Assembly (NCBI RefSeq): GCF_024707505.1
Contig: NZ_CP102605.1
Span: 372,001-436,000 of the forward strand
Length of the DNA stretch: 64,000 bases
Direction of reading: 5' to 3'
From: Pantoea sp. SOD02
GTDB lineage: Bacteria; Pseudomonadota; Gammaproteobacteria; Enterobacterales; Enterobacteriaceae
Shown: in pieces, positions 1 through 7,782 of the stretch
Position numbering within the stretch: position 1 is the first letter of the stretch
Layout: each line of letters begins with the position of its first letter
Position numbers and translations under genes: made by a program
The notes under the pieces: model-generated
Told to the model about the DNA's origin: nothing
Seen by the model: the letters and a program-made list of their open reading frames with translations, nothing else
Database searches by the model: none

Positions 1-377
1 AGACCGCTAGCCAGCCCAGTGGTTTTCATGTTGTGGCAAAAAGTGAGTGTAATACTTGCATGCAATCTGCGCGCTGGAATATACCTACCACTCAATTAGA
101 GACAGTTGGAAATTTGCTAGAGATTAAAGGGGGTTCCAATTCAATATCCGTACATCTTTCAGCAGTGCCACAAATTGGCAGTAATTCTCACTTTATTCCT
201 CTTGAGGTTAATTTAGATAAAAAAATAATTCCGGTTGGAAGCACGTTACCACTCGAGATAAACAACGCGAATGGCCGGGAATTCTCCTTAACAGTTACCC
301 CTGTTTCTGATGAAACTATTATTCCGGGTGCTTATATAGGGACAGTTGAAATAGTGTTTGAGCCTACAGTACTGTAA
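1..377 (+). CDS. Fimbrial (pilin-type) protein, 5' end outside the window
   Basis: The reading frame is open from the left edge (first complete codon at position 3) and ends with TAA at 375-377, so this is the C-terminal part of a larger protein; the GTG at 33 is internal and not a convincing start. About 124 residues are visible. The tail resembles a pilin beta-sandwich, with alternating hydrophobic strands and a final G-T-V-E-I-V-F segment like the last strand of CS1-type and related pilins. One Cys pair (C-N-T-C) lies near the visible N-terminal part. A fimbrial chaperone gene follows 20 bp downstream on the same strand, which supports a chaperone-usher pilus subunit. Whether it is the shaft pilin or the tip adhesin cannot be decided here. 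Confidence 0.55.
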   Translation, partial: TASQPSGFHVVAKSECNTCMQSARWNIPTTQLETVGNLLEIKGGSNSISVHLSAVPQIGSNSHFIPLEVNLDKKIIPVGSTLPLEINNANGREFSLTVTPVSDETIIPGAYIGTVEIVFEPTVL

Positions 378-397
378 ATTATATTGAGAGCCCTATT

Positions 398-1099
398 ATG
401 AAAGCAATTATCATGGCGTTATGTCTGCTGACACCGATCTCGTCCTCGGTAGCGGCATTGATCAGCATTGGTGACATGTATGACTTTATGCCATCCGACA
501 AGAATACCTTTGAGAAAAGCGTCAATAATAACGGTGATAACACCGCTTTTGTACGGGTGAATGTTGTTGAAATGATTTATGACGCCAACGGCAAGTCGCA
601 TGAACAAGCTCTGGATAGCGATAACCAGGAAAACGAATTGGTGGTGAGCCCAAACCGAATGGTTATAGCGGCGGGGGAACAACAGATTAGTCGTATCGTT
701 TATAGTGGCAATCGCGATCGTGAACGATATTATCGACTGCGTTACATGCCCACCGAGCGTAATGACAGCGATCATGGGCAGCCGGCCGCTATACAGATCT
801 CCACAAGCATCAAAGTATTGGCTGGTTTGGGTAGCATTATCATCGTGCGTCCTGGTCAGGAACATTACAGCACCTATGTAACGAAAAATGGCTATCAATA
901 CGAAGTACGCAATGATGGCAATTCGACCGTGGTTATCGAAAATATGCAGTCATGTGATGCCGCCTACCGCGAATGTGCTGAGCCAGAAACCACCTACGTA
1001 AGGCCGGGCAGCAGCAAAACGTTGCCACTCACCATCGGCAATCACTACCGCTATACATTGGTCGAGGGTACGACCAAAAAATTGGTGCATATCGAATAG
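398..1099 (+). CDS. Fimbrial periplasmic chaperone (PapD-like fold, alternate chaperone-usher type)
   Basis: A 233-residue protein with an N-terminal signal peptide (about residues 1-19, ending S-S-V-A-A), then a PapD-like first domain: a conserved strand with V-S-P-N-R-M and, near residue 100, R-I-V-Y, the usual place of the subunit-binding strand. The C-terminal domain has two cysteines (S-C-D-A-A-Y-R-E-C) that probably form a disulphide. It would bind pilus subunits in the periplasm and carry them to an usher. No usher gene follows, so it is the last gene of a cluster that extends left of the window. The ATG at 398 follows a GAGAG element. The family (alpha/CS1-like rather than classical gamma) is inferred from its divergence from PapD. 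Confidence 0.7.
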   Translation: MKAIIMALCLLTPISSSVAALISIGDMYDFMPSDKNTFEKSVNNNGDNTAFVRVNVVEMIYDANGKSHEQALDSDNQENELVVSPNRMVIAAGEQQISRIVYSGNRDRERYYRLRYMPTERNDSDHGQPAAIQISTSIKVLAGLGSIIIVRPGQEHYSTYVTKNGYQYEVRNDGNSTVVIENMQSCDAAYRECAEPETTYVRPGSSKTLPLTIGNHYRYTLVEGTTKKLVHIE

Positions 1100-1157
1100 G
1101 TATTACCGCTATTCAAATACTGCGTAGTTGTGAAGAACGTCCAAAGTAAATACGACA

Positions 1158-2546
1158 TCAGTTCACGCCAGAAATATGCACATCCTGTAAAGTGTCACGC
1201 ACTTCCCAGCCGCGTAATTTGCCCGGGTTTAATAAATTATGCGGATCGCAGGCGCGTTTCATCGCCACCACATCGGCACGTACCATGCCTTGTTTGCCGT
1301 CTTCAATATGAATCACATGCGGATTATTAATTTTCACGCCGTTCGCACGGTAAATATCCATAATCGCGTTCAGTCGCTCTTCGTCCTGATAACGTACCAG
1401 CGGCAAACCGCTACAGGTAATGGTGCCGTTCATATCGCGCAGGAATTCAATGTGCGACATCACTTCATCGGATAATTGCGCTTCCAGCGCTAACGCCTGC
1501 TGCTGATAGTTATCCGCCGCATAGGCGGTTTGCAGGTATGTCAGCGTCTTGTCGATTTTCAGCGCCTGCAACGTGGTGTGGTTCCAGCAATACTCGATCA
1601 ACGAATGGCCGCTGTTTTCACCTTCGGCAAAATGCAGCGCATTGTGGCCCGCATGTTGGGTGAGAAGTGCAGGTAACAACCCATTGCTTTCGCTGCCAAC
1701 CAGAGAAATCACGCCATGCTTGCCCGCCACATCGGCATCGGCCAGATCGCTGAAGTAATTGAGTACTGGCGCGGCAAATACGGCAATCTGGCGTTTCACC
1801 ATCCCCGGCGATCGCGCAATCGCATCGGCAAAGGCCATTGCCGCCGCGAAATCGTTGAAGATATCAAGGCGTTCGATCCAGTCGTGACGCGGTGCCAGCG
1901 CCAGTTCGATCTCCAGCACAATACCGTTGCTGCCGTACGCGTGATGCAGTAACAGCGCATCCGGTGCCTGCAACGTGATAATGCGCGGCGTCTCTTCCAT
2001 GGTCATCAGTCGCACCGACAACACGTTACCCGGCGCGGCCAGCGGACCGTAGTTGATGGAACCCACGCCGCCAAATCCGCCGCCAAACAGGCCGCCAAGC
2101 GTCGCAAGCTTCCAGGTGGACGGCATGCAGCGCAGCTCCCAGCCAAGTGGACGCGTATATGCTTCCAGATCGCCGAGCCGAATGCCTGCCTGCGCGCGCA
2201 CCGTGCCGTGGCCGACGGCGGTCACCGCATTAAGACGCGTCATGTCAACCATCACGCCACCGTGCAGCGGAATCAGCTGACCGTAATTGCCGGTGCCGCC
2301 GCCGCGCAGGTTGAGCGGCACGCGCTGTTTAGTGCAGGCCGCGACGATCAGCGCCAGCTCCTGCTCATCACGCGGACGCACCGCCAGTTCAGCAAACTTC
2401 TCTTCCAGCTGCGGTTTCAGTACCGGGCTGAACCAGTGGAAATCGCGCGACAGACGTTTGACCTTCGGCGCTTCTTTAATCCAGTCAAGTTCAGGCAACG
2501 CCGCGACCAGCGCCGCCAGTGCAGACTGGCGATCGGAATCAGACAT
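1158..2546 (-). CDS. FAD-binding oxidase (PCMH/GlcD-type)
   Basis: A 462-residue flavoprotein of the FAD-linked oxidase family (glycolate oxidase GlcD-like). The PCMH FAD-binding half shows N-L-R-G-G-G-T-G-N-Y-G, and the C-terminus has the family's N-P-G-K-L motif. The reading frame could begin 14 codons earlier inside the adjacent palindromic repeat, but the ATG at 2546 has a good Shine-Dalgarno sequence (AGGAA) eight bases upstream, so I chose it. It is the last gene of the minus-strand catabolic operon and is separated from the ABC permease by a 59-bp pair of palindromic repeats. It probably oxidises a hydroxy- or amine-bearing intermediate of the pathway; the substrate is unknown. There is no GlcE/GlcF-type partner nearby. 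Confidence 0.75.
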   Translation of the reverse strand: MSDSDRQSALAALVAALPELDWIKEAPKVKRLSRDFHWFSPVLKPQLEEKFAELAVRPRDEQELALIVAACTKQRVPLNLRGGGTGNYGQLIPLHGGVMVDMTRLNAVTAVGHGTVRAQAGIRLGDLEAYTRPLGWELRCMPSTWKLATLGGLFGGGFGGVGSINYGPLAAPGNVLSVRLMTMEETPRIITLQAPDALLLHHAYGSNGIVLEIELALAPRHDWIERLDIFNDFAAAMAFADAIARSPGMVKRQIAVFAAPVLNYFSDLADADVAGKHGVISLVGSESNGLLPALLTQHAGHNALHFAEGENSGHSLIEYCWNHTTLQALKIDKTLTYLQTAYAADNYQQQALALEAQLSDEVMSHIEFLRDMNGTITCSGLPLVRYQDEERLNAIMDIYRANGVKINNPHVIHIEDGKQGMVRADVVAMKRACDPHNLLNPGKLRGWEVRDTLQDVHISGVN

Positions 2547-2574
2547 GTTTATTTCCTGTGGTAAAAGAGGGTTC

Positions 2575-2633
2575 CGTAGGGTCGCCATTCATGGCGACCT
2601 TCTCACCAGGTCGCCATGAATGGCGACCCTACG
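2575..2633. repeat. Pair of REP-like palindromes, inverted (GTAGGG ends outward)
   Basis: Two copies of a 24-25 bp element (GTAGGGTCGCCAT, ATGGCGACC) in opposite orientations, separated by about 10 bp. Each can form a hairpin, and the whole unit can form a larger one. It lies between the permease stop and the FAD-oxidase start within one operon, so on RNA it could modulate stability or coupling. Confidence 0.9.
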
Positions 2634-2636
2634 ATG

Positions 2637-3437
2637 TTAGTTGGGGCTCAATTCACTCTCATGCCACGCCGCCAGCACCCGGCGCGTCAGCCACGACATC
2701 AGCGCGAACAGCAGAAAGCCCGCCAGTGAAATCAGCAGCAGCGCGGCAAACATCAGCGGAATATTGAGCTGATAACCGGCCTGCAAAATCTGGTACGCCA
2801 ATCCGGTATCGGTACCACCGGTGCCAGCGACAAACTCGGCCACCACCGCGCCAATCAGCGACAAGCCACTGGAGATGCGCAGCGCGCCGAAGAAGTACGG
2901 CAGTGCCGAGGGAATACGCAGGCGCAGCAGAATCTGCATGCGCGAGGCGTGATTGAGGCGAAAGTAGCTCAGCAACCCGGGCGACACGCTGCGCAGACCT
3001 TGCGTGGTATTGGAAATTATTGGAAACACCGCCATCAAGGTGGCACACACCACCAGCGACAGCGTGGTGTCTTTCACCCAGATGATGATCAGCGGGGCGA
3101 TGGCGACAATCGGCGTCACCTGCAGGAACACGATGTAGGGAAAAAGGGCGGTTTCAATAAAGCGATTTTGCACCAGCAGAAACGCCACAATCGAGCCGAT
3201 GACGATCGCCACGGCGAAGGAAATTACGGTGATTTTCAGGGTGTAGAGCAAGGACATAAACAGCGTTGGGAAGTTCTGCACCAGGCTTTGCGCCACCACT
3301 AACGGCGACGGCACCAGAAACACCGGCACCTTGAAGGTGGTGACCAGAAACTGCCATAACAGCAGCATGGCGACCGCGACGATGGCAGGAAACAGCCACT
3401 GCTGAAATTGCCGATGGCTCGCTAACGGTTTCATCAT
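2637..3437 (-). CDS. ABC transporter permease, nitrate/taurine/thiamine-precursor type
   Basis: A 266-residue inner-membrane protein with about six hydrophobic segments and the binding-protein-dependent transport signature (E-A-A-like loop near residues 160-180, here L-N-H-A-S-R...L-R-I-P-S-A-L-P). It is most like SsuC/TauC/ThiX-type permeases. The first ATG overlaps the stop of the ATPase gene (ATGA), with AGGAG just upstream, so translation is coupled. Together with the ATPase and the NMT1-like binding protein it forms a complete importer. Confidence 0.85.
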   Translation of the reverse strand: MMKPLASHRQFQQWLFPAIVAVAMLLLWQFLVTTFKVPVFLVPSPLVVAQSLVQNFPTLFMSLLYTLKITVISFAVAIVIGSIVAFLLVQNRFIETALFPYIVFLQVTPIVAIAPLIIIWVKDTTLSLVVCATLMAVFPIISNTTQGLRSVSPGLLSYFRLNHASRMQILLRLRIPSALPYFFGALRISSGLSLIGAVVAEFVAGTGGTDTGLAYQILQAGYQLNIPLMFAALLLISLAGFLLFALMSWLTRRVLAAWHESELSPN

Positions 3438-4267
3438 TGACTCTCCTTGCTCGCCGCCAGCAGGCCGCGTTGCAGCTGTTGCGCATAGTGCGTGAAATCC
3501 TGGCTGACGCGGAACTCATCGTCGCGCGGCAAGGCCGTTTCAATGCGAATGTCATCCACCACGCGTCCGGGGCGCGCCGCCATCATGATCACGCGCTGCG
3601 ACAGAAATACCGCTTCCTGAATCGAGTGGGTAACAAACACCACCGTCAGCTTCTGCTCCTGCCACAAATCCAGCAGATCGCTGTCCAGCTTGTTGCGGGT
3701 GATTTCATCCAGCGCGCCAAACGGCTCATCCATTAGCAGCACTTTCGGGCGCGTGACCAGGCCGCGCGCAATGGATACGCGCATCTGCATACCGCCGGAA
3801 AGTTCGCGCGGCAGCACGTGACCAAACTGGCCGAGGCCGACCAGTTCGAGGATCTCGCGCACGCGGGTGTCCGCTTCGGCACGCGGCACGCCGGCCAAAT
3901 CGAGCGGCAGACGCACATTTTTGTGCACGTTGCTCCACGGCATCAGCGTCGCTTCCTGGAACACAAACGACAGCGGCAGATCGCGTTGATTCTCCCGCCG
4001 ATCGCGGCGAAACAGCATTAACTTGCCATCGGTAGGTTCAATCAGCCCGGCGATCATTTTCAGCAAGGTGCTTTTGCCGCAGCCGGACGGGCCAAGCAGC
4101 GAAACAAATTCGCCCTGACGAATAGTGAGATCGACCGGCAGCAGCGCACGCGTGCCGTTGGGATAGATTTTCTCCGCTGACAGCACCTCAATCGCCGGTG
4201 TTGCCGCAGAACGCGGCACCGCTTGCGCATCGGGATGCAGCAGCGTCAGATGGCTGGCTGTATTCAT
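3434..4267 (-). CDS. ABC transporter ATP-binding protein
   Basis: A 277-residue ATPase with Walker A (G-P-S-G-C-G-K-S-T), Q-loop region (V-F-Q-E-A-T-L-M-P-W), signature L-S-G-G-M-Q-M-R and Walker B (L-L-M-D-E-P-F-G-A-L-D), as in SsuB/TauB/ThiZ-type importers. It has an N-terminal extension of about 25 residues before the conserved fold. The start overlaps the stop of the binding-protein gene by four bases (ATGA). It energises uptake by the neighbouring permease. Confidence 0.9.
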   Translation of the reverse strand: MNTASHLTLLHPDAQAVPRSAATPAIEVLSAEKIYPNGTRALLPVDLTIRQGEFVSLLGPSGCGKSTLLKMIAGLIEPTDGKLMLFRRDRRENQRDLPLSFVFQEATLMPWSNVHKNVRLPLDLAGVPRAEADTRVREILELVGLGQFGHVLPRELSGGMQMRVSIARGLVTRPKVLLMDEPFGALDEITRNKLDSDLLDLWQEQKLTVVFVTHSIQEAVFLSQRVIMMAARPGRVVDDIRIETALPRDDEFRVSQDFTHYAQQLQRGLLAASKESQ

Positions 4268-5235
4268 GGCAGAACCTTGACGTCTTGAATGAATTTAAGC
4301 GTGTAGCTGCCGTCAAACGGCACTTTAGCGGGATCGATCAGCTTGGTATCGACCAGCAGCTGCCAGGTTTGCTTGAGGCGCGCTTCGGTCATGATGCCGA
4401 TGCCGCCGGTTTGCGCATCGCCGCCGGTCAGCATTTGGTATTTCTTCATCTGCGCGATGCCGAAAGCAATCTGTTCATCGCTCATCTGCGGGTTTTCTTT
4501 CTTAATCAGCACGTTGCCAGCGGCGGGATCCTGCAGATAGTTTTTCCAGCCCTGCATCGATGCCTTCACAAACGCTGCCACCGCTGCCGGGCGTTTCTCA
4601 ATGGTCGATTTCATGCAGACAATGCTGTTGCCGTAAGGCGGATAGCCCCAATCGCTGATCGGATAGACATTGGCCTGCGCATTGGCTTTCTGCACCGCAA
4701 AAGGTTCGGAGGTGATATAGCCTTGCTGCACCAGATTTTTATCGGCGAGGAATGGCTGAATGCTGAAGGTGTAAGGACGCACACGGGCGTTTTTCAGGTT
4801 CAGCGCGCTCTGCGCCCACGGCCAATATGAGGTGTAAGCTTCCGCCGCCAGCAGGAAGGTTTTGCCCTGCAAATCGGCCGGATTTTTCACATCCGGATGG
4901 GTGAGGAAGGCAATCGCCGAGTGCTGGAAGGTGGTGGCAACCGGCATTGCTTCAATACCTTGCTGCCAGATTTCCAGCGCCTGCATATTATCGCTGATGA
5001 TGCAGTCGGCCTGACCGGCCGCCATCAGCTGCATGGTATGCACCTGCGGACCGCCCATCTTGATGGTGACGTCGAGACCGGCATCGCGATAGAGATTCTG
5101 CGCCTGCGCCTGATAGAAACCGCCGTGTTCGGCCTGCGCATACCAGTTGGTCATAAAGGTGAATTTCTCAGCCGCCATGCTCGGGGCCGAGAGTGCCAGC
5201 GCAAGCGCGGCCACAGTGCTCAATGTTTTTTTCAT
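4264..5235 (-). CDS. Periplasmic substrate-binding protein, NMT1/THI5 family
   Basis: A 323-residue protein with a clear Sec signal peptide (residues 1-21, ending S-M-A-A). The mature part begins with the family pattern F-T-F-M-T-N-W-Y-A-Q-A-E-H-G-G-F-Y, typical of NMT1/THI5-like binding proteins (ThiY, SsuA relatives), many of which bind pyrimidines or other small nitrogen compounds. It precedes the ATPase and permease genes and follows the creatininase-family gene by nine bases. The operon context suggests a nitrogen heterocycle or thiamine-pyrimidine-like ligand; this is inference. Confidence 0.85.
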   Translation of the reverse strand: MKKTLSTVAALALALSAPSMAAEKFTFMTNWYAQAEHGGFYQAQAQNLYRDAGLDVTIKMGGPQVHTMQLMAAGQADCIISDNMQALEIWQQGIEAMPVATTFQHSAIAFLTHPDVKNPADLQGKTFLLAAEAYTSYWPWAQSALNLKNARVRPYTFSIQPFLADKNLVQQGYITSEPFAVQKANAQANVYPISDWGYPPYGNSIVCMKSTIEKRPAAVAAFVKASMQGWKNYLQDPAAGNVLIKKENPQMSDEQIAFGIAQMKKYQMLTGGDAQTGGIGIMTEARLKQTWQLLVDTKLIDPAKVPFDGSYTLKFIQDVKVLP

Positions 5236-5244
5236 CGTTATTCC

Positions 5245-6123
5245 CTAGCGAGGTGTTAAAAAGGCGGCTGCGTCGTTGTGATCTAATACTTTGCCTTGCC
5301 ACTGGCCGGTGCCCCACGCCGGTTCGGCGCGCGTTACCCACGTCATTTGATGCACTTCGGTGATTACCTGCGCCCAGCTTTCTGCCAGCGAATCGAGGAT
5401 CGCCGTGCCTTGCTCGGGCGTGGACGGCAAAGGATCGCCAATCACGCCGCTTGGGCCGAAATCGTAGGACGCCCACGCCGCCATCGGTTTGTTGGTCGAA
5501 AGCGTCGGGCAGGGGAATTCCTGCGGATAGTTGGCGACGGCTTTGTCCATTTGCACGGTATCGGGTGCCAGCGCCAGCATCAGCGCGGTTTCCGCATGTC
5601 CCGCGTGCATCGCCATCTGCCGCTCTTTGTCATCCATAAAGCTTTCAGCGCAGTTCGGCACTTTGAAAGTGTCTTGCATGATGATGATCATGTCGCCGTG
5701 GCGCAGACGCAGTTCGCGCGCCGCCATCTGCAACGGCTGCGGCTGGCCGCCGTGGCCGTTAACCATCAGGAATTTGCGGAAACCGGCGCGATAAAGTGAT
5801 TCACCAATCTCCAGAATGGTGTGCAGCAGGGTTTCGCCGGTCAGCGTCAGCGTGCCGGGAAAATGCAGGTGCTCATCTGATTTGCCGTAGGTAATCGGCG
5901 GGATGGCGTAAGCGGGGATCGCCGCCGGTAAGCGCGCCAGTGCATGGCCGACCACGCCAGATGAGATCACGCTGTCCACCGCGCACGGCAGATGCGGGCC
6001 GTGCTGCTCAATTGCGCCGGTCGGCAACACGATCACGGTGTTAGCTTTATTCTCCAGCGTGGCGATGTCAGTCCAGCTCAGGTACGGCAAAAAGCGGTTT
6101 GCCGGAATATAACCATGCAACAT
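5245..6123 (-). CDS. Creatininase-family amidohydrolase
   Basis: A 292-residue member of the creatininase/formamide-hydrolase family. Metal-binding motifs are visible: G-A-I-E-Q-H-G-P-H-L-P...D near residue 40, the glycine-rich V-N-G-H-G-G-Q near residue 125, and H-A-G-H-A-E-T near residue 170. Such enzymes are binuclear-metal hydrolases acting on cyclic amides or formamides. The ATG at 6123 is preferred to the more upstream one because of a strong GAGGAG six bases ahead. It lies between the Rid gene (14-bp gap) and the ABC importer. A ring-opening or amide-cleaving step is likely; true creatininase activity is not claimed. Confidence 0.8.
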   Translation of the reverse strand: MLHGYIPANRFLPYLSWTDIATLENKANTVIVLPTGAIEQHGPHLPCAVDSVISSGVVGHALARLPAAIPAYAIPPITYGKSDEHLHFPGTLTLTGETLLHTILEIGESLYRAGFRKFLMVNGHGGQPQPLQMAARELRLRHGDMIIIMQDTFKVPNCAESFMDDKERQMAMHAGHAETALMLALAPDTVQMDKAVANYPQEFPCPTLSTNKPMAAWASYDFGPSGVIGDPLPSTPEQGTAILDSLAESWAQVITEVHQMTWVTRAEPAWGTGQWQGKVLDHNDAAAFLTPR

Positions 6124-6137
6124 TTCAACTCCTCGTG

Positions 6138-6593
6138 TTATTGCGGCAACCACGCCGTGGCTTCAACTTCAATCAAGACGTCCGGACTCGGCAGCATTTC
6201 GCTGACCTGCACCACGGTGGAAACCGGCGGCGCATCGGGGAAAAATTGCTTACGCACCCGGCTGTAATGGGGGAAATGGTCCAGATTGCGGAAGTACTGC
6301 ACCAGTTTGAAGACATCGCTCATCTGGCCGCCGGCGCTTTCGATGGTGGTGCGGATGCTCTCCAGCACGTACCAGCTCTGCGCCAGAATCGGCCCCTCTT
6401 TGATGTCGGTGGAGAACTCGCCGGTGCGGCCAAGCAGCTGTTGTGCCGCAGCGGGAATGTCGTCATAGCCGCGCACAATGGTGGCGGTTTGCGGATTCAC
6501 CGGAATAATGCCGGAAAGGAAAATGAAGTCGCCCGCGCGTCGCCACGCGGCATATTTCGCCAGCGGTTGTCCCGCTCCTGCATCAAGCGCCAT
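6138..6593 (-). CDS. Rid (YjgF/YER057c) family protein without the RidA arginine
   Basis: A 151-residue Rid-family protein: it shows F-L-S-G-I-I-P-V-N, the mid-protein L-E-S-I-R-T-T-I-E-S-A-G-G segment and the C-terminal I-E-V-E-A-T-A-W. Where E. coli RidA has F-P-A-R-S with the carboxylate-binding Arg105, this protein has P-P-V-S-T, so the residue needed for 2-aminoacrylate hydrolysis is missing. The start at 6593 has GGAG nine bases upstream and overlaps the end of the amidohydrolase gene by 11 bases; GTG and ATG codons further upstream are possible alternatives. Within this operon it may handle a reactive enamine/imine or carbamate intermediate, as RutC-type members do. Confidence 0.8.
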   Translation of the reverse strand: MALDAGAGQPLAKYAAWRRAGDFIFLSGIIPVNPQTATIVRGYDDIPAAAQQLLGRTGEFSTDIKEGPILAQSWYVLESIRTTIESAGGQMSDVFKLVQYFRNLDHFPHYSRVRKQFFPDAPPVSTVVQVSEMLPSPDVLIEVEATAWLPQ

Positions 6594-7782
6594 CTGTTGT
6601 TTCTCCATAACGCACACCCATTTTCAGCCGATAGCGCTGACGTTGCCGCAACGGCCAGCTCGCCACATCGGCATGCGGAAAGATCACTAAATCATTCGCC
6701 AGCAGCGCGCGGCGTTGGCAGATCAGCGCCGATGCCTGATCAAATGCCGCGCCCAGTTGCAGGCTTAGCAAAGCGCTAAACAGCGTATCGAGCGGGTCGT
6801 AACTGCCAAACGGGCAGAACGCGTCCTGCACATTGTCAGCGCCAAGCAGCAGCGGAATGCCAAGCGCCTGCGCCTCTTTCACCAGCGTTAACCCGCGCAG
6901 ACGCGGCGTGCGGCCAGGCACTGCATCCTGCAGCAGCAGGTTGGTGAGCGGCAGCGCAATCAACGTCACATTGTGTTGCGCCAGCACGGCAAGAATCTGT
7001 TGCGCGTCATCCTGCTGCGACAGCGCGCAGCTGTGGCTGCAGGTAATCGCGCCGCTAAACGGATGCTGCTGCAAATAGTGCGCCAGCCAGCGTAATCCCT
7101 GCGCCTCGACGTTAAGTTCTTCATCAATATGCAGATCGATATCCAGCTGCCACAGTTCGGCGGCCTGCATCAGATGCTGAAACGCCTGCGCATCCCAGTT
7201 GCTGCTGTGAATAAAACCGCCTAACAGCGCGCTGGGACCGCTGGTCGCGACCTGTGCGGCAATATGCTGCGCATCGCTGGCATCGGCGAAAAAGGTCAGT
7301 GGCGCGAGGGCGACACGTTCAATGCTGCACAGCGGATGGTGCAGATCGCCAATCACTTGCCACGCTAATGGTGCATCGACGGAGAACCAGTCGATGTGGG
7401 TGCGCAGCAAACCAACACCGGCTTCCACCGCCCAGCGCAGCGCCTGGCTGGCGCGCTGCTGCAAATCTTCCGTACTCCATTGCGCGCGGTCCTGATGCAT
7501 GGCGGCAATTGCTGCAAGCAAACCGGGCTGTTGCGCCGGGCTGCGCTGGATGGTGAAGGTTTTATCCAGATGCGCGTGCGGCTCGATAAACGCGGGCAGC
7601 ACCAGCGCACCATTCAGCGGCAGATAATCAGCGGGTGCTGCTGCGCTGTCGGGTTCGAATTGCAGGCCCGCAGCGTGGAAATGTAAGGTCGCCAGCTGCG
7701 GTTGGTTGTTGGTCACAGGCCAGCTTTCTGGCAGCAGCCAGCGGGGTAAACGTGCGCAGGTGGCACCCGGATAGCCGCTCAT
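6583..7782 (-). CDS. Cytosine-deaminase-like metal-dependent amidohydrolase
   Basis: A 399-residue amidohydrolase resembling CodA. Metal and catalytic motifs: H-x-H in E-P-H-A-H-L-D-K-T, H-I-D-E-E near the middle, C-S-H-S-C-A-L (third metal-site His), and a G-A-D-N-V-Q-D segment holding the conserved Asp where CodA has G-H-D-D. It should hydrolyse an exocyclic amine or ring amide of a heterocycle. The ATG at 7782 overlaps the stop of the reductase gene (ATGA); an upstream in-frame start within the reductase gene is less likely. The next gene (Rid) overlaps its 3' end. Confidence 0.75.
   Translation of the reverse strand: MSGYPGATCARLPRWLLPESWPVTNNQPQLATLHFHAAGLQFEPDSAAAPADYLPLNGALVLPAFIEPHAHLDKTFTIQRSPAQQPGLLAAIAAMHQDRAQWSTEDLQQRASQALRWAVEAGVGLLRTHIDWFSVDAPLAWQVIGDLHHPLCSIERVALAPLTFFADASDAQHIAAQVATSGPSALLGGFIHSSNWDAQAFQHLMQAAELWQLDIDLHIDEELNVEAQGLRWLAHYLQQHPFSGAITCSHSCALSQQDDAQQILAVLAQHNVTLIALPLTNLLLQDAVPGRTPRLRGLTLVKEAQALGIPLLLGADNVQDAFCPFGSYDPLDTLFSALLSLQLGAAFDQASALICQRRALLANDLVIFPHADVASWPLRQRQRYRLKMGVRYGETTDGA

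Noticed and set aside
1130..1330. Small plus-strand frame after the fimbrial chaperone gene
   Set aside because: It runs into the 3' end of the FAD-oxidase gene on the other strand, lacks a ribosome site and has no recognisable features.
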